From Girardinichthys multiradiatus (taxonomy: Eukaryota > Chordata > Actinopteri > Cyprinodontiformes > Goodeidae), in the NCBI RefSeq assembly GCF_021462225.1, contig NC_061817.1:434001-498000 (forward strand): DNA of 64,000 bases, read 5' to 3'. The notes beneath the pieces are model-generated. The model saw only the letters and a program-made list of their open reading frames with translations. It was not told the origin of the DNA and made no database searches. Shown in pieces: positions 46,901 to 58,900 of the stretch; positions within the stretch are counted from its first letter, which is position 1, and every line of letters begins with the position of its first letter. A program made the translations under genes and the position numbers.

Positions 46901-49900
46901 TGATCACCACCTGGTGGTGAGTTGGATCCGCTGGAGGAGGAGAAAGCTGGACAGACTTGGCAGGCCCAAGCATATAGTGATGGTCTGCTGGGAATGTCTG
47001 GCAGAGGCCTCGGCCAGGGATGTATTCAACTCCCACCTCCGGGAGAGCTTTGACCAGATTCCGGGAATGTTGGAGACATAGAGTCTGAGTGGACCATGTT
47101 CTCCGCATCTATTGTCGATGCTGCTGCCCGTAGCTGCGGCCGTAAGGTCTGCGGTGCCTGTCGCGGCAGCAATCCCCGAACCCGGTGGTGGACACCGGCA
47201 GTAAGGGATGCTGTTAAGCTGAAGAAGGAGTCCTATCGGCTGTGGTTGGCTTGTGATACTCCTTAGGCCAGTTGGCCTCGAAGCGATTCTGGCAAACCGT
47301 CCGGCGCCTCAGGAAGGGGAAGCAGTGATTTGCCAACACTGTTTACAGTGGGGTTGGGAGGCTGCTGACCTCGACTGGGGACATTATCGGGCGGTGGAAG
47401 GAGTCCTTCGAGGATCTCCTCAATCCTGCCATCACGCATTCCCTGGTGGAAACAGAGGCTGGGGACTCGGGGTTGGACTCTTTCATCACCTAGGCTGAAG
47501 TCACCGAGGTGGTTAAAAAGTTCTGCGGTGGCAGGGCTTCGGGGGTGGATGAGATCCGCCCTGAGTGCCTCAAGTCTCTGGATGTTGTTGGGCTGTCATG
47601 GTTGACACGCCTCTTCAACATTGCGTGGCGGTCGGTGACAGTGCCTCTGGACTGGCAGACTGGGGTGGTGGTCCCCCTTCATAAAAAGGGTGACCGGAGA
47701 GTGTGTTCCAACTACAGGGGGATCACACTTCTCAGCCTCCCTGGTAAGGCCTACGCCGGGGTATTGCAGAGAGTCCAGCCGATGGTCAAACCTCGACTTC
47801 AGGAGGAGCAGTGTGGTTTTCGTCCCGGCCGTGGAACACTGGACCAGCTCTATACCCTCTACAGGGTACTCGAGGGTTCATGGGAGTTTGCCCAATCGGT
47901 CCACATGTGTTTTGTGGACGTGGAGAAGGCATTCGACTGTGTCCCTCGTGATGCCCTGTGGGGGTGCTCCAGGAGTATGGAAGCGGGGGCCCTTTATTAG
48001 GGGACATCGGGTTTCTGTACAAGCGGAGCAGGAGTTTGGTCCGCATCGCTGACACTGAGACGGACCTGTTCCCGGTGCATGTTGGACTCCTGCAGGGCTG
48101 CCCTTTGTCACCGGTCCTGTTCATAACTTTTATGGACAGGATTTCTAGGTGCAGCCAAGGGCCCGAGGGGGTCTGGTTTGGGAACCAGTGGATTCCGTCT
48201 CTTCTTTTTGCGGATGACTTGGCCCTGCTGGCCCCCTCTAGCCAAGACCTACAGCATGCGCTGGGGCGGTTCGCAGCCGAGTGTGAAGCGGCTGGGATGA
48301 AGATCAGCTCCTCCATGTCCGAGGCCATGGTTCTCGACCGGAAAATGGTGGCTTGCTCTCTTCAGGTTGGAGGGGAGTTCCTGCCTCAAGTGGAGGAGTT
48401 TAAGTATCTCCTGGTCTTGTTCACGAGTGAGGGAAGAATGGAGCGGGAGATCAACAGACGGATCGGTGCGGCTGCCGCAGTAATGGGGTCACTGTGCCGG
48501 TCTGTTGTGGTGAAGAGAGAGCTGAGCCGAAAAGCAAAGCTCTCAATTTACCGGTCGGTCTACGTTCCTACCCTCACCTATGGCCATGAACTTTGGGTCA
48601 TGACCGAAAGAACGAGATCCCGGATACAAGCGGCTGAAATGAGCTTCCTCCGTAGGGTGGCCGGGCACACCCTTAGAGATAGGGTGAGGAGCTCGGCCAT
48701 CCGGGAGGGGCTCGGAGTAGAGCCGCTGCTCCTCCACATTGAGAGGAGCCAGTTGAGGTGGTTCGGGCATCTATACCGGATGCCTCCTGGACGCCTTCCT
48801 CAGGAGGTGTTCCAGGCACCTCCCACCGGGAGGAGGCCCAGGGGACGGCCCAGGAGACGCTGGAGGGACTATGTCTCTCGGCTGGCCTGAGAATGCCTTT
48901 GGCTCCCCCCGAAGGAGCTGGAGGAGGTGTCTGGGGAGAGGGACGTCTGGGCGTCTCTGCTGAGTCTGTTGCCCCCGCGACCCGGTCCCGGATAAAGTGG
49001 AAGACGACGAGACGAGATTGTAACATTTCCCTTAACCGTCACATAAGGATCATACCTACTAATGAAGTTGACCCCTTAACAGCTTTGAATGACAATAAAG
49101 ATTGCTTCTTTTTTGTTTTGTTTTTTGTTTTTCACACACACACACGATACATCCCCCCCCCCCCATAAAAACAAAACATATTCACATATTCAGTTTTGTA
49201 TTTTTTAAATGTCCATAAGAAAATTAAATGTTCAATGGTCTTGTCTTCTCTTCCACAATTACGTGGGAAAAGGCTCCCATACATATAATGCCCCCCACAG
49301 CAAATAGAAGTCTCATATACTTCTCAGTCAAGCAGAATCAGGAATCCATGACCTGTCCACCCAGGTCTCGTGAGAATCTCAAACAAGCATAGCCCCACAC
49401 CCCCAGGATCCCTGGCACCCAGTCAGCGAGAGCAATGAAGCAGGCCCGCCCACAATCAGATCCAACCTGCGATTGCAGCTTCGCACATGAAGTAGAACTA
49501 TTAGCCGATTAGCACAGGTGAGAGATTACACAGCCTCAACTTTAACCTCAATGGCTCCAACTCAGACTCGCAACGGTGGCAGAACCGGGACAGATATTGT
49601 TTTGTTTTTTCTTCACCGCTCTCCAGCAAACCGCCACTTCCTTTTTGAATGAGAAGAGGAAACGAGCATGAACGGTGGACCAATCCAGTGAGTCAACGGC
49701 CAAGTTCAGGGCGTGACTTTGCATACTCAGTGACAGCAGGACTGGAGGGGCTGAGGAAAGAAACAAAACAAAACAAAAAAAACTAGGGAAACACAGCTCT
49801 AGAAACGAGCAGTTTTATAGATGCTAAGGCCAGTTTATAATATCCAATCCAAAATCATTTTGTCTTTGTTTAACACCAACTGTTTTACACCAACTCCTCG

Positions 49901-52900
49901 CTGAAATAATTAATGACCGCTGAAGGCAGGAAGGCTACAAAAAATTATTTTGAATGCTGCCCATTACAGTTCTTACTAGAAAATAAGAATCAGCTGAAAT
50001 CGGTAACAGTAGATCTATTCTTCACAAAAACTGAAGATAAGAAATTGGCCACAAATCTACGTTTTATCAGTGTGTCTCTGGTAATAAACCCAACTTATTG
50101 TAAATCTCTGAGCATAACAGACCGTACAATACAGGTCCTTCTCAAAAAATTAGCATATTGTGATAAAGTTCATTATTTTCTATAATGTAATGATGAAAAT
50201 TTAACATTCATATATTTTAGATTCATTGCACACTAACTGAAATATTTCAGGTCTTTTATTGTCTTAATACGGATGATTGTGGCATACAGCTCATGAAAAC
50301 CCAAAATTCCTATCTCACAAAATTAGCATATTTCATCCGACCAATAAAAGAAAAGTGTTTTTAATACAAAAAACGTCAACCTTCAAATAATCATGTACAG
50401 TTATGCACTCAATACTTGGTCGGGAATCCTTTGGCAGAAATGACTGCTTCAATGCGGCGTGGCATGGAGGCAATCAGCCTGTGGCACTGCTGAGGTCTTA
50501 TGGAGGCCCAGGATGCTTCGATAGCGGCCTTTAGCTCATCCAGAGTGTTGGGTCTTGAGTCTCTCAACGTTCTCTTCACAATATCCCACAGATTCTCTAT
50601 GGGGTTCAGGTCAGGAGAGTTGGCAGGCCAATTGAGCACAGTGATACCATGGTCAGTAAACCATTTACCAGTGGTTTTGGCAATGTGAGCAGGTGCCAGG
50701 TCGTGCTGAAAAATGAAATCTTCATCTCCATAAAGCTTTTCAGCAGATGGAAGCATGAAGTGCTCCAAAATCTCCTGATAGCTAGCTGCATTGACCCTGC
50801 CCTTGATAAAACACAGTGGACCAACACCAGCAGCTGACACGGCACCCCAGACCATCACTGACTGTGGGTACTTGACACAGGACTTCTGGGATTTTGGCAT
50901 TTCCTTCTCCCCAGTCTTCCTCCAGACTCTGGCACCTTGATTTCCGAATGACATGCAGAATTTGCTTTCATCCGTAAAAAGTACTTTGGACCACTGAGCA
51001 ACAGTCCAGTGCTGCTTCTCTGTAGCCCAGGTCTGGGGAATGTGGCACCTGTAGCCCATTTCCTGCACACGCCTGTGCACGGTGGCTCTGGATGTTTCTA
51101 CTCCAGACTCAGTCCACTGCTTCCGCAGGTCCCCCAAGGTCTGGAATCGGCCCTTCTCCACAATCTTCCTCAGGGTCCGGTCACCTCTTCTCGTTGTGCA
51201 GCGTTTTCTGCCACACTTTTTCCTTCCCACAGACTTCCCACTGAGGTGCCTTGATACAGCACTCTGGGAACAGCCTATTTGTTCAGAAATGTCTTTCTGT
51301 GTCTTACCCTCTTGCTTGAGGGTGTCAATAGTGGCCTTCTGGACAGCAGTCAGGTCGGCAGTCTTACCCATGATTGGGGTTTTGAGTGATGAACCAGGCT
51401 GGGAGTTTTAAAGGCCTCAGGAATCTTTTGTAGGTATTTAGAGTTAACTCGTTGATTCAGATGATTAGGTTCATAGCTCGTTTAGAGACCCTTTTAATGA
51501 TATGCTAATTTTGTGAGATAGGAATTTTGGGTTTTCATGAGCTGTATGCCAAAATCATCCATATTAAGACAATAAAAGACCTGAAATATTTCAGTTAGTG
51601 TGCAATGAATCTAAAATATATGAATGTTAAATTTTCGTCATGACATTATGGAAAATAATGAACTTTATCACAATATGCTAATATTTTGAGAAGGACCTGT
51701 ATTTAGCGTATGATGTTAAAGTGATTTACACTACATGGCTCTTACCAAATTGTTGGTGTCATGTACAATGATGTCCCCAGATAAGACACTGCCAGGATAT
51801 GCCAGGTAGGAGCTTGAATGATTGGTAGAAAGAGCGCTGAGACCTGCAGGAAGTCAGACAATTCTGATAAATGTACTCATATCTGACAATAAAACAACAT
51901 TTTTTTGGATTGTTCCATTCGATACGACCCTGCAAAGCTGATACAGTTTCCACTTAAAATATAAATGTAAAAGAAATGTTGAAAGGTAAATTACAATGGA
52001 ATTCTAATGAATGGAGATTTGGATAAATATTATCATTTTGTCTATCGTAATAAGTACCTTTCTGCCAGGTGGGAAGGGAAAAAGTCTAAAAAAAGATGCA
52101 ACAAAATAAATATTAGAAATGCTCTCCCTCTTCCTGATGCTCTGATTGTACCTGAGGGGTTGGAAGGAGTGTTGAGCAGAGTCTTGAGAAGTTTCATATC
52201 TTTAATGTTGTGAACATAAATGGACTCTTCCAGGAACACCACCAGCCTCTGCAAGACACAGCAACATTCAGGCACATCAGTGAAAGTCCTTAAAGAGCAT
52301 CTCAAGTATCTGCAGCCATTTCCTGAGAACCTGTTGCTCCCAGTGAGCAGGTTTCCAGAAAAACCAGTGTGATCTCTGAACTTCACAGATTATGTTTCTG
52401 CCCACAGTCTGCCTGCAGAGTCACGACAGGGAGCATAAAGTTCCCACTAAGAACATGAACTAAGAACCTCTTTGCAGTTTACATAAAAGGCTGTTAGATG
52501 TTTACGAGGTAATTCAGATTGTTTCCTATGTTTTGGAGTTTTAGTATCAACTTTGATTTGTTGTTTTATGAACCACTGCAGAAAATTGCAATCATTAACA
52601 ACATGGTTGGTTATTTTGTTTTGGGGACATGTGTCTACCAGCTTTGCACATCTAAAAACGTTTTTTATTTAATGGCTCAAACTCAGTAAAACAGAATGGA
52701 GAGCATCAGTAAACAATATTTTTTTAAGTTTTTCTATTGATTCTTAGTTGGATTTAGGTCTGGGCTTTATTTAGGCCATTCTTACTGTTGTTGTCGAGCT
52801 GGAAGGTGAATACTGCAGTCTCAAGTTGTCCGCAGCCTTTAACAGGTTTTCTTTCAGCAATGTCCTGGATTTAGCTCCACCCATCTTCCCATCAACTCTG

Positions 52901-55900
52901 ACCGGATTCCCTGTCCCTACTGAAGGAATGCATCCTCACAGCATAAAGCTGCCACCACCAAATATTCATAGTGTTGGTGTATTCAGAGTAATGTGCAGGG
53001 TTACTTTTCCTCCACATATAGTGTTTTGCATGTAAGAAAAATATTTTTTTTGTCTCATCTGTGCCCACCATGTTCCTCCAGATGTTTGCTGTGTTCCATA
53101 TCACTTCAGGCAAACTGCAACATTATTTTTTATGCTTTTCTTTCAACAGATGTTCTTCTTGTCACTCCTTCAAAAAGGCCATATTGGTGGAGCCTACAAC
53201 TAGCAGCTGTCAACAAAGTTGTTTTAGAATCTAATCCTGCTTTAAGCTTCTTCACAAAGTTCTCCCTGACCTGTCTGCAGTGTTTCCTGGTCTCCATGAT
53301 GCTCTTGGTTCACTAATGTTTTCTAACAAACCTCTGAGGCCAGAAACAGAACAGCTGCAGTTATACTAAGTGAATCTGATAAAGGGACTACAGCATGCCC
53401 AAGGAAACCTGGCGTGGAAGAATAAGCCCTTGATAAGATAAAAAGGAAATATATCAAAGGACACTGGAGTTAGGGTTCATTCAGGGTAAACATTTAGCTG
53501 CTGAGATGCTGACGCTCCTCACTGGTTTCAAGTCTGTCCGTGGCGTCTGTTGTGGCATTCTAACAATGTAATAAGCAGATGAAAATGAGTCTGCCCACTC
53601 TGCTTTGCAGAATAGTTTTCTTTCAGCCACAGGATGGTTTTCGAGCATGAACGACCTATTTCAGGCCTTATCACAGCATTTCAGTCAGATTTAAATCCAG
53701 ACTTTTACTAGGGCACTCCAAAAACCATCATTTAGGAAATCTGGTGACTCAGCTTTCCACAAAAGTGATTATTAAGAGTTAATTCATGATTTAACAAAGG
53801 GGACGTCTCCCTGCAGAAGCCACCAGTTTAGTCACATACCCTCTTTTCTGTGATCCGTTTCACATCTGTGTTGCATGGAGTCGACCAACTTTCATCACCT
53901 GTGAACAGGTATTCCAGCCCAGGATGATTTGACAACATTCCACAATTCCTCTGTATTTTTCGTTTGCCTTAAAAACAACACTTTTTATGTCACCCCACAA
54001 GATTTCAAACCAGATTAAGGTTAGGGGATTGGACTGGCCAATCCATAACTTTGATTTTGTTGATCTGGAACTAACATGCTGCTTGCTTAATGGTGGGCAT
54101 TTCTTCTTCAACTATTTTTGATATATGCAAACTGATCCATGGTGAGGTTGCTTATACTGTATGTGATAAATAGGCCTGACACCATTGTTGGAGAATCTTT
54201 TTTTTCACAGTGGGACATTGTGGGGGCTTCATGCTCATAGATTAGCTTCACACGGGTGTCTACTAATTGTCACAGTACTTGGCGTTAACCATAGACCTTC
54301 TTTGATCACCCTGGAGCTGATCATTGGCTGAGTCTTTGCCATTCTGGCTATTCTTCAATCCATTTGAGTGGTAGTCTTTTGTTTACTTCCATGTCTCTGA
54401 TTTTCTTTCCGTTTAAAACATTGGAGATCATTTTAACCTATCATTTTTTGGACTTCTTAATACGTTTTACCCTCTCCAAGCACCATCAGGTTTTCAGAGA
54501 GAAACACATGAACAACGTCCTGGTGTCATTTTTAAATAAGAACCACCTGACTCACACCTGATTCTTCACAGAATGAGTGACCTTAATAATTAAACTCCAC
54601 GTTGCTATTATTTTCAACACACCTCTTTCAATCTATTATTTAATTACACAGACTCAGAAGCATGCATATAATTAATGTTGGTTCTGGGTTGAGACTCAGG
54701 AGCTGTTGGTGTGAAACAAGGTGAGTCACCTGTCTGTTGAGCTTGATGGCAAGGATTTTGTTGGGATAGCTGTAGTTACAAATCTCCGTCCCTTTCTTAA
54801 AGTGATAGATGTTCATCCGCTGCGGCATGGCAGCACACACCACGACTACTAGACTGCTGGAGAACAGACGTTCCACGATGTAGACATCTGGAGTGTTTGC
54901 TGAAAAAGAACAAAAAGCAGAGATGTTCTTTTATGATGAATCAGATCTCAAATCTAATCAGAGGTTGTAATGTTTCTAATGAGGAAATAAATGCGGGTTC
55001 TTGGAACCTGCTTTATTAATAACCATGCTGGAGTAAAAAAGATTTTCTTAATCCAACACGTGTTGCATCTCCTTCACCATATCTGCTACACAATGTTTAT
55101 ATTTGATAGAACATATGTCTGCCCCCTAATGGTAGGAGTAATTACTGATATCACTACAGAGATGGTGATTATATCTGCAACAAATTGCAAAGAAACAGAC
55201 ACCTCAAATAATGTTCTTGTTAAAGGTCTGAAAGCATTTGTTACACAGCATTATGCTACACGTAGACATACAAACCCACAATTGTCATGTTAAGTAGATT
55301 TAGTAGAAGTGTATAAAAGAATGTTTGTAGAGATGCACTGAGGAACCATCTTGTGACTGAAATGTAATGGTTTTTGGCCTGATCATCTGTGATCAGTGGC
55401 AGAGTCAGAAACTCAAAACCAGATCATCTGATCAGTTAGTGCACCAAACCTAAGGGCCAATAGCCTCTGCAAGCAACAATAAAAGTTTGCTGTTTTCAGA
55501 CTTCAGTAGGAACTGGTCATTTCATTCCTGCTCCATTTTGTGCTTTTGCAGGGTCAGGGTCTACATTCTCCAAGTAATACACCATGAGATTGATGTTTTA
55601 ATGTATGTTTTTTTGTATTAATGCTAACTGTGCTAATAATGCTAATAACAAATATAAAATGCAAGCGTAGCTTAAAATGTCAATTCATTTCTTTATTGTT
55701 TTAAATGAGTGAAACCCTGTTTTAAAACAACTACTCTCTCTCACACAGTGTGATGTTGCTTCTGTTCTAAGCGTTTTTAATAACTGACGAGTTCTTTACA
55801 TCACTCTAGAGTAATTTGTTTCCCCCTGGTTTGCAGATATGTTCTAATTCAGTCACAGTGGAGCATTTTCCAGGTGAACCGTTTGTTTAAGGTCATGTCA

Positions 55901-58900
55901 TCTCAACACAGTCAGATTTAAATTTCGGACTTTGACTAGACCATTTCAAAACCACCAAATTTGATTTTATACTAGAGAGCAGGATTTGTGACTGCAGGTA
56001 TGATGCTCTTCTTTTGAAATGCTGTGTTAGTTTTACACCAGATAAACATGATGCACACCTTCTAAAAATTCCAGTTTTGTTTTAGTCCACAGAATATTTT
56101 CCCCAAACTCTTGGGGATCATCAAAATGTTTTTTGGTATATTTGAGACAGGGTTTTGTGTTATTTTGGGTCAGCAGTCGTTGCTGTTAGTATAGTTTCCT
56201 TGCCTTGGAACTCTCCCATGGAGGCCATTTTTGTCCAGTCTCTCTTTCTTATTGTTGAAAGAGTGAGGTCTGCAGAGCTTTAGATTTTGTTTTGGGTTCT
56301 TCTGTGACCTTTCGGATTAATTTCTGTTCTAATTTAGTTCTTGGAGTTGTTGGATGAACTCCAAAGTACAGCCTGACTTTATGGGTGTTGATCATTTTTG
56401 CTCCTTAGCCATTTCAGGAAGATTTCATTGAACCAGTGGAGGAGCTAACTGACTCAGAGGTGAGTCTAGTAGAAACCAGGCAAGTGGAAAGCGTTACACT
56501 TTCATACTTTGGAGCTCCAACCTCTATCTGTAATGCAACATGCTGGATTTGAAAATGTTGGAATCCTTTTAAAAATCACAGAAAAGAAAGGGTCTGCATT
56601 ACTCATGAAGACTGAAGTTTTACAACTGCTAGTTGTGTCAGTATACTGATGTTTAAAGTTTGGACCCTTAACAAAAGCCCCTTTCACAAAACACTTCAGG
56701 GACGGGATTAAGTCTCCTTTTAGCCTTCTCAATGTGTTCTGTGAAAAGATCAATGCGGTGAGGGAGGTAGAAGGCCGCTTGTTTACAACCCTGACTCACC
56801 AAGCCAGGTTGTCACAGCCCTGCTTCATCTACTTTATCTTCCCATAGAGCCACAGAAGAACATTAATTCCAAAAAACTGTGCTGGGAATTACCTCTGCAG
56901 AGGCAAAACTCTCTAGGAACTTTCAGTGGAACCTTGAATAGGTCTGCCTTGCATTAACCCCTAATAAAATTTTAACTCTTCTGTCAATCTGTTTTTTAAA
57001 AATTTTTCAATGCTGTGACCTAAAAAGATATCAAAAGATTTTAAAAAGGTACCAGAATGAGAAATGCTTTCTGTGTCATTGAGTATATAGTCAAATGTGT
57101 TATTGAAGAGGGGAAAAACCTTCCAGAGCAGAGAGTTAACCTCATGCAAGGAAACATTCAAGAAGAGATCATGTTTTTAATGGAAAGAGATGAAGCTTAG
57201 CAGGTTTGAAACAAAACACGGCTTATATTGTTTAAATGTAACCCAAGTCTCTCTATCTTTGCCAAACTCAGTGTTAAGAGAAACCAGAGGAGATGTAAAA
57301 AGGTCCTAGGTGTGAGGCACTAACACTAACCCAAGAAAAGGAAATCAGGCTACAAAAAAACAAAAGGAAGGCGAGGAAGCACAACACACACGGTTTGAGC
57401 TAATATCAGCAGTGGCTGTCTGAACACTGCATTAATATGTTAGCCCTTTTCTATTCATCAATCATAGACAGATATATTTAATATCAGTGGATTTGCTGTA
57501 ATCTCGAGATTGTGAAGATGACTCTTGTTTCCAACATCCCCCGGGATCTGGTCGAAGCTCTCCCGGAGGTGGGAGTTGAATACATCCCTGGCCGAGGGCT
57601 CTGCCAGGCGTTCCCAGCAGACCCTCACTATGCGCTTGGGCCTGCCAAGTCTGTCCAGCTTTCTCCTCCTCCAGCGGATCCAACTCACCACCAGGTGCTG
57701 ATCAGTGGACAGCTCAGCCCCTCTCTTCACCCGAGTGTCCAAAACATGCGGCCGAAGGTCTGATGATACGACAACAAAGTCGATCATTGATCTCCTGCCT
57801 AGGGTGTCCTGGTGCCAAGTGCACTGATGTTTGAACATGGTGTTCATTATGGACAATCCGTGACTAGCACAGAAGTCCAATAACAAAACACCACTCGGAT
57901 TCAGATCGGGGAGGCCATTCCTCCCGATCACGCCTCTCCAGGTGTCACTGTCGTTCCCCACGTGGGCGTTGAAGTCCCCCAGCAGAATAATGGAGTCCCC
58001 GGGAGGGGCACTATCCAGCACCCCCGACAGGGACGCCAAGAAGGCCGGGTACTCTGCACTACCACTCGGCCCGTAGGCTGAAATGATAGTCAGAGACCTC
58101 TCGCCAACCCGAAGGCGCAGGGATACGACCCTCTCATCCACTGGGGTAAACCCCAACACGAGACGGCTGAGCTGGGGGGCAACAAGCAAACCCACACCAG
58201 CCCGCCGCCTCTCCCCGTGGGCCACTCCAGAGAAGAAGAGAGTCCATCGCCTCTCGAGGAGATGGGTTCCAGAGCCCACGCTGTGCGTGGAGGCGAGCCC
58301 GACTATTTCTAGTCGATATCTCTCGACCTCCCGCACAAGCTCAGGCTCCTTCCCCCCCAGCGAGGTGACATTCCACGTCCCTAGAGCCAGCCTAAGCATC
58401 CGGGGATCGGGCCGCTGAGGTCTCCACCTTCGTCCGCCACCCAATCCTCTTTGCACCGGTCCCTCACGGTTCCCCCTGCAAGTGGTGGGCCCACTGGGGG
58501 ATGGCCTCGCGTCTCTCGTTCGGGCTTGGCCCGGCCGGGTCCCGCAAGGAGCAACCCGGCCACCAGGCGCTCTCCGGCGAGTCCCGACCCCAGGCCTGGC
58601 TCCAGGGTGGGACCTCAAGTCTCTGGATGTTGTAGGGCTGTCATGGTTGACACGCCTCTTCAACATTGCGTGGCGGTCGGGGACAGTGCCTCTGGACTGG
58701 CAGACTGGGGTGGTGGTCCCCCTTTATAAGAAGGGGGACCGGAGGGTGTGTTCCAACTACAGGGGGATCACACTCCTCAGCCTCCCTGGTAAGGCCTATG
58801 CCAGGGTATTGGAGAGGAGAGTCCGGCCGATAGTCGAACCTCGGCTTCAGGAGGAGCAGTGTGGTTTTCGTCCCGGCCGTGGAACACTAGACCAGCTCTA

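Noticed and set aside
47786..48328. 180-codon antisense frame inside the Rex3-like RT
   Set aside because: It is a shadow of the GC-rich RT coding sequence and contains no independent motif.
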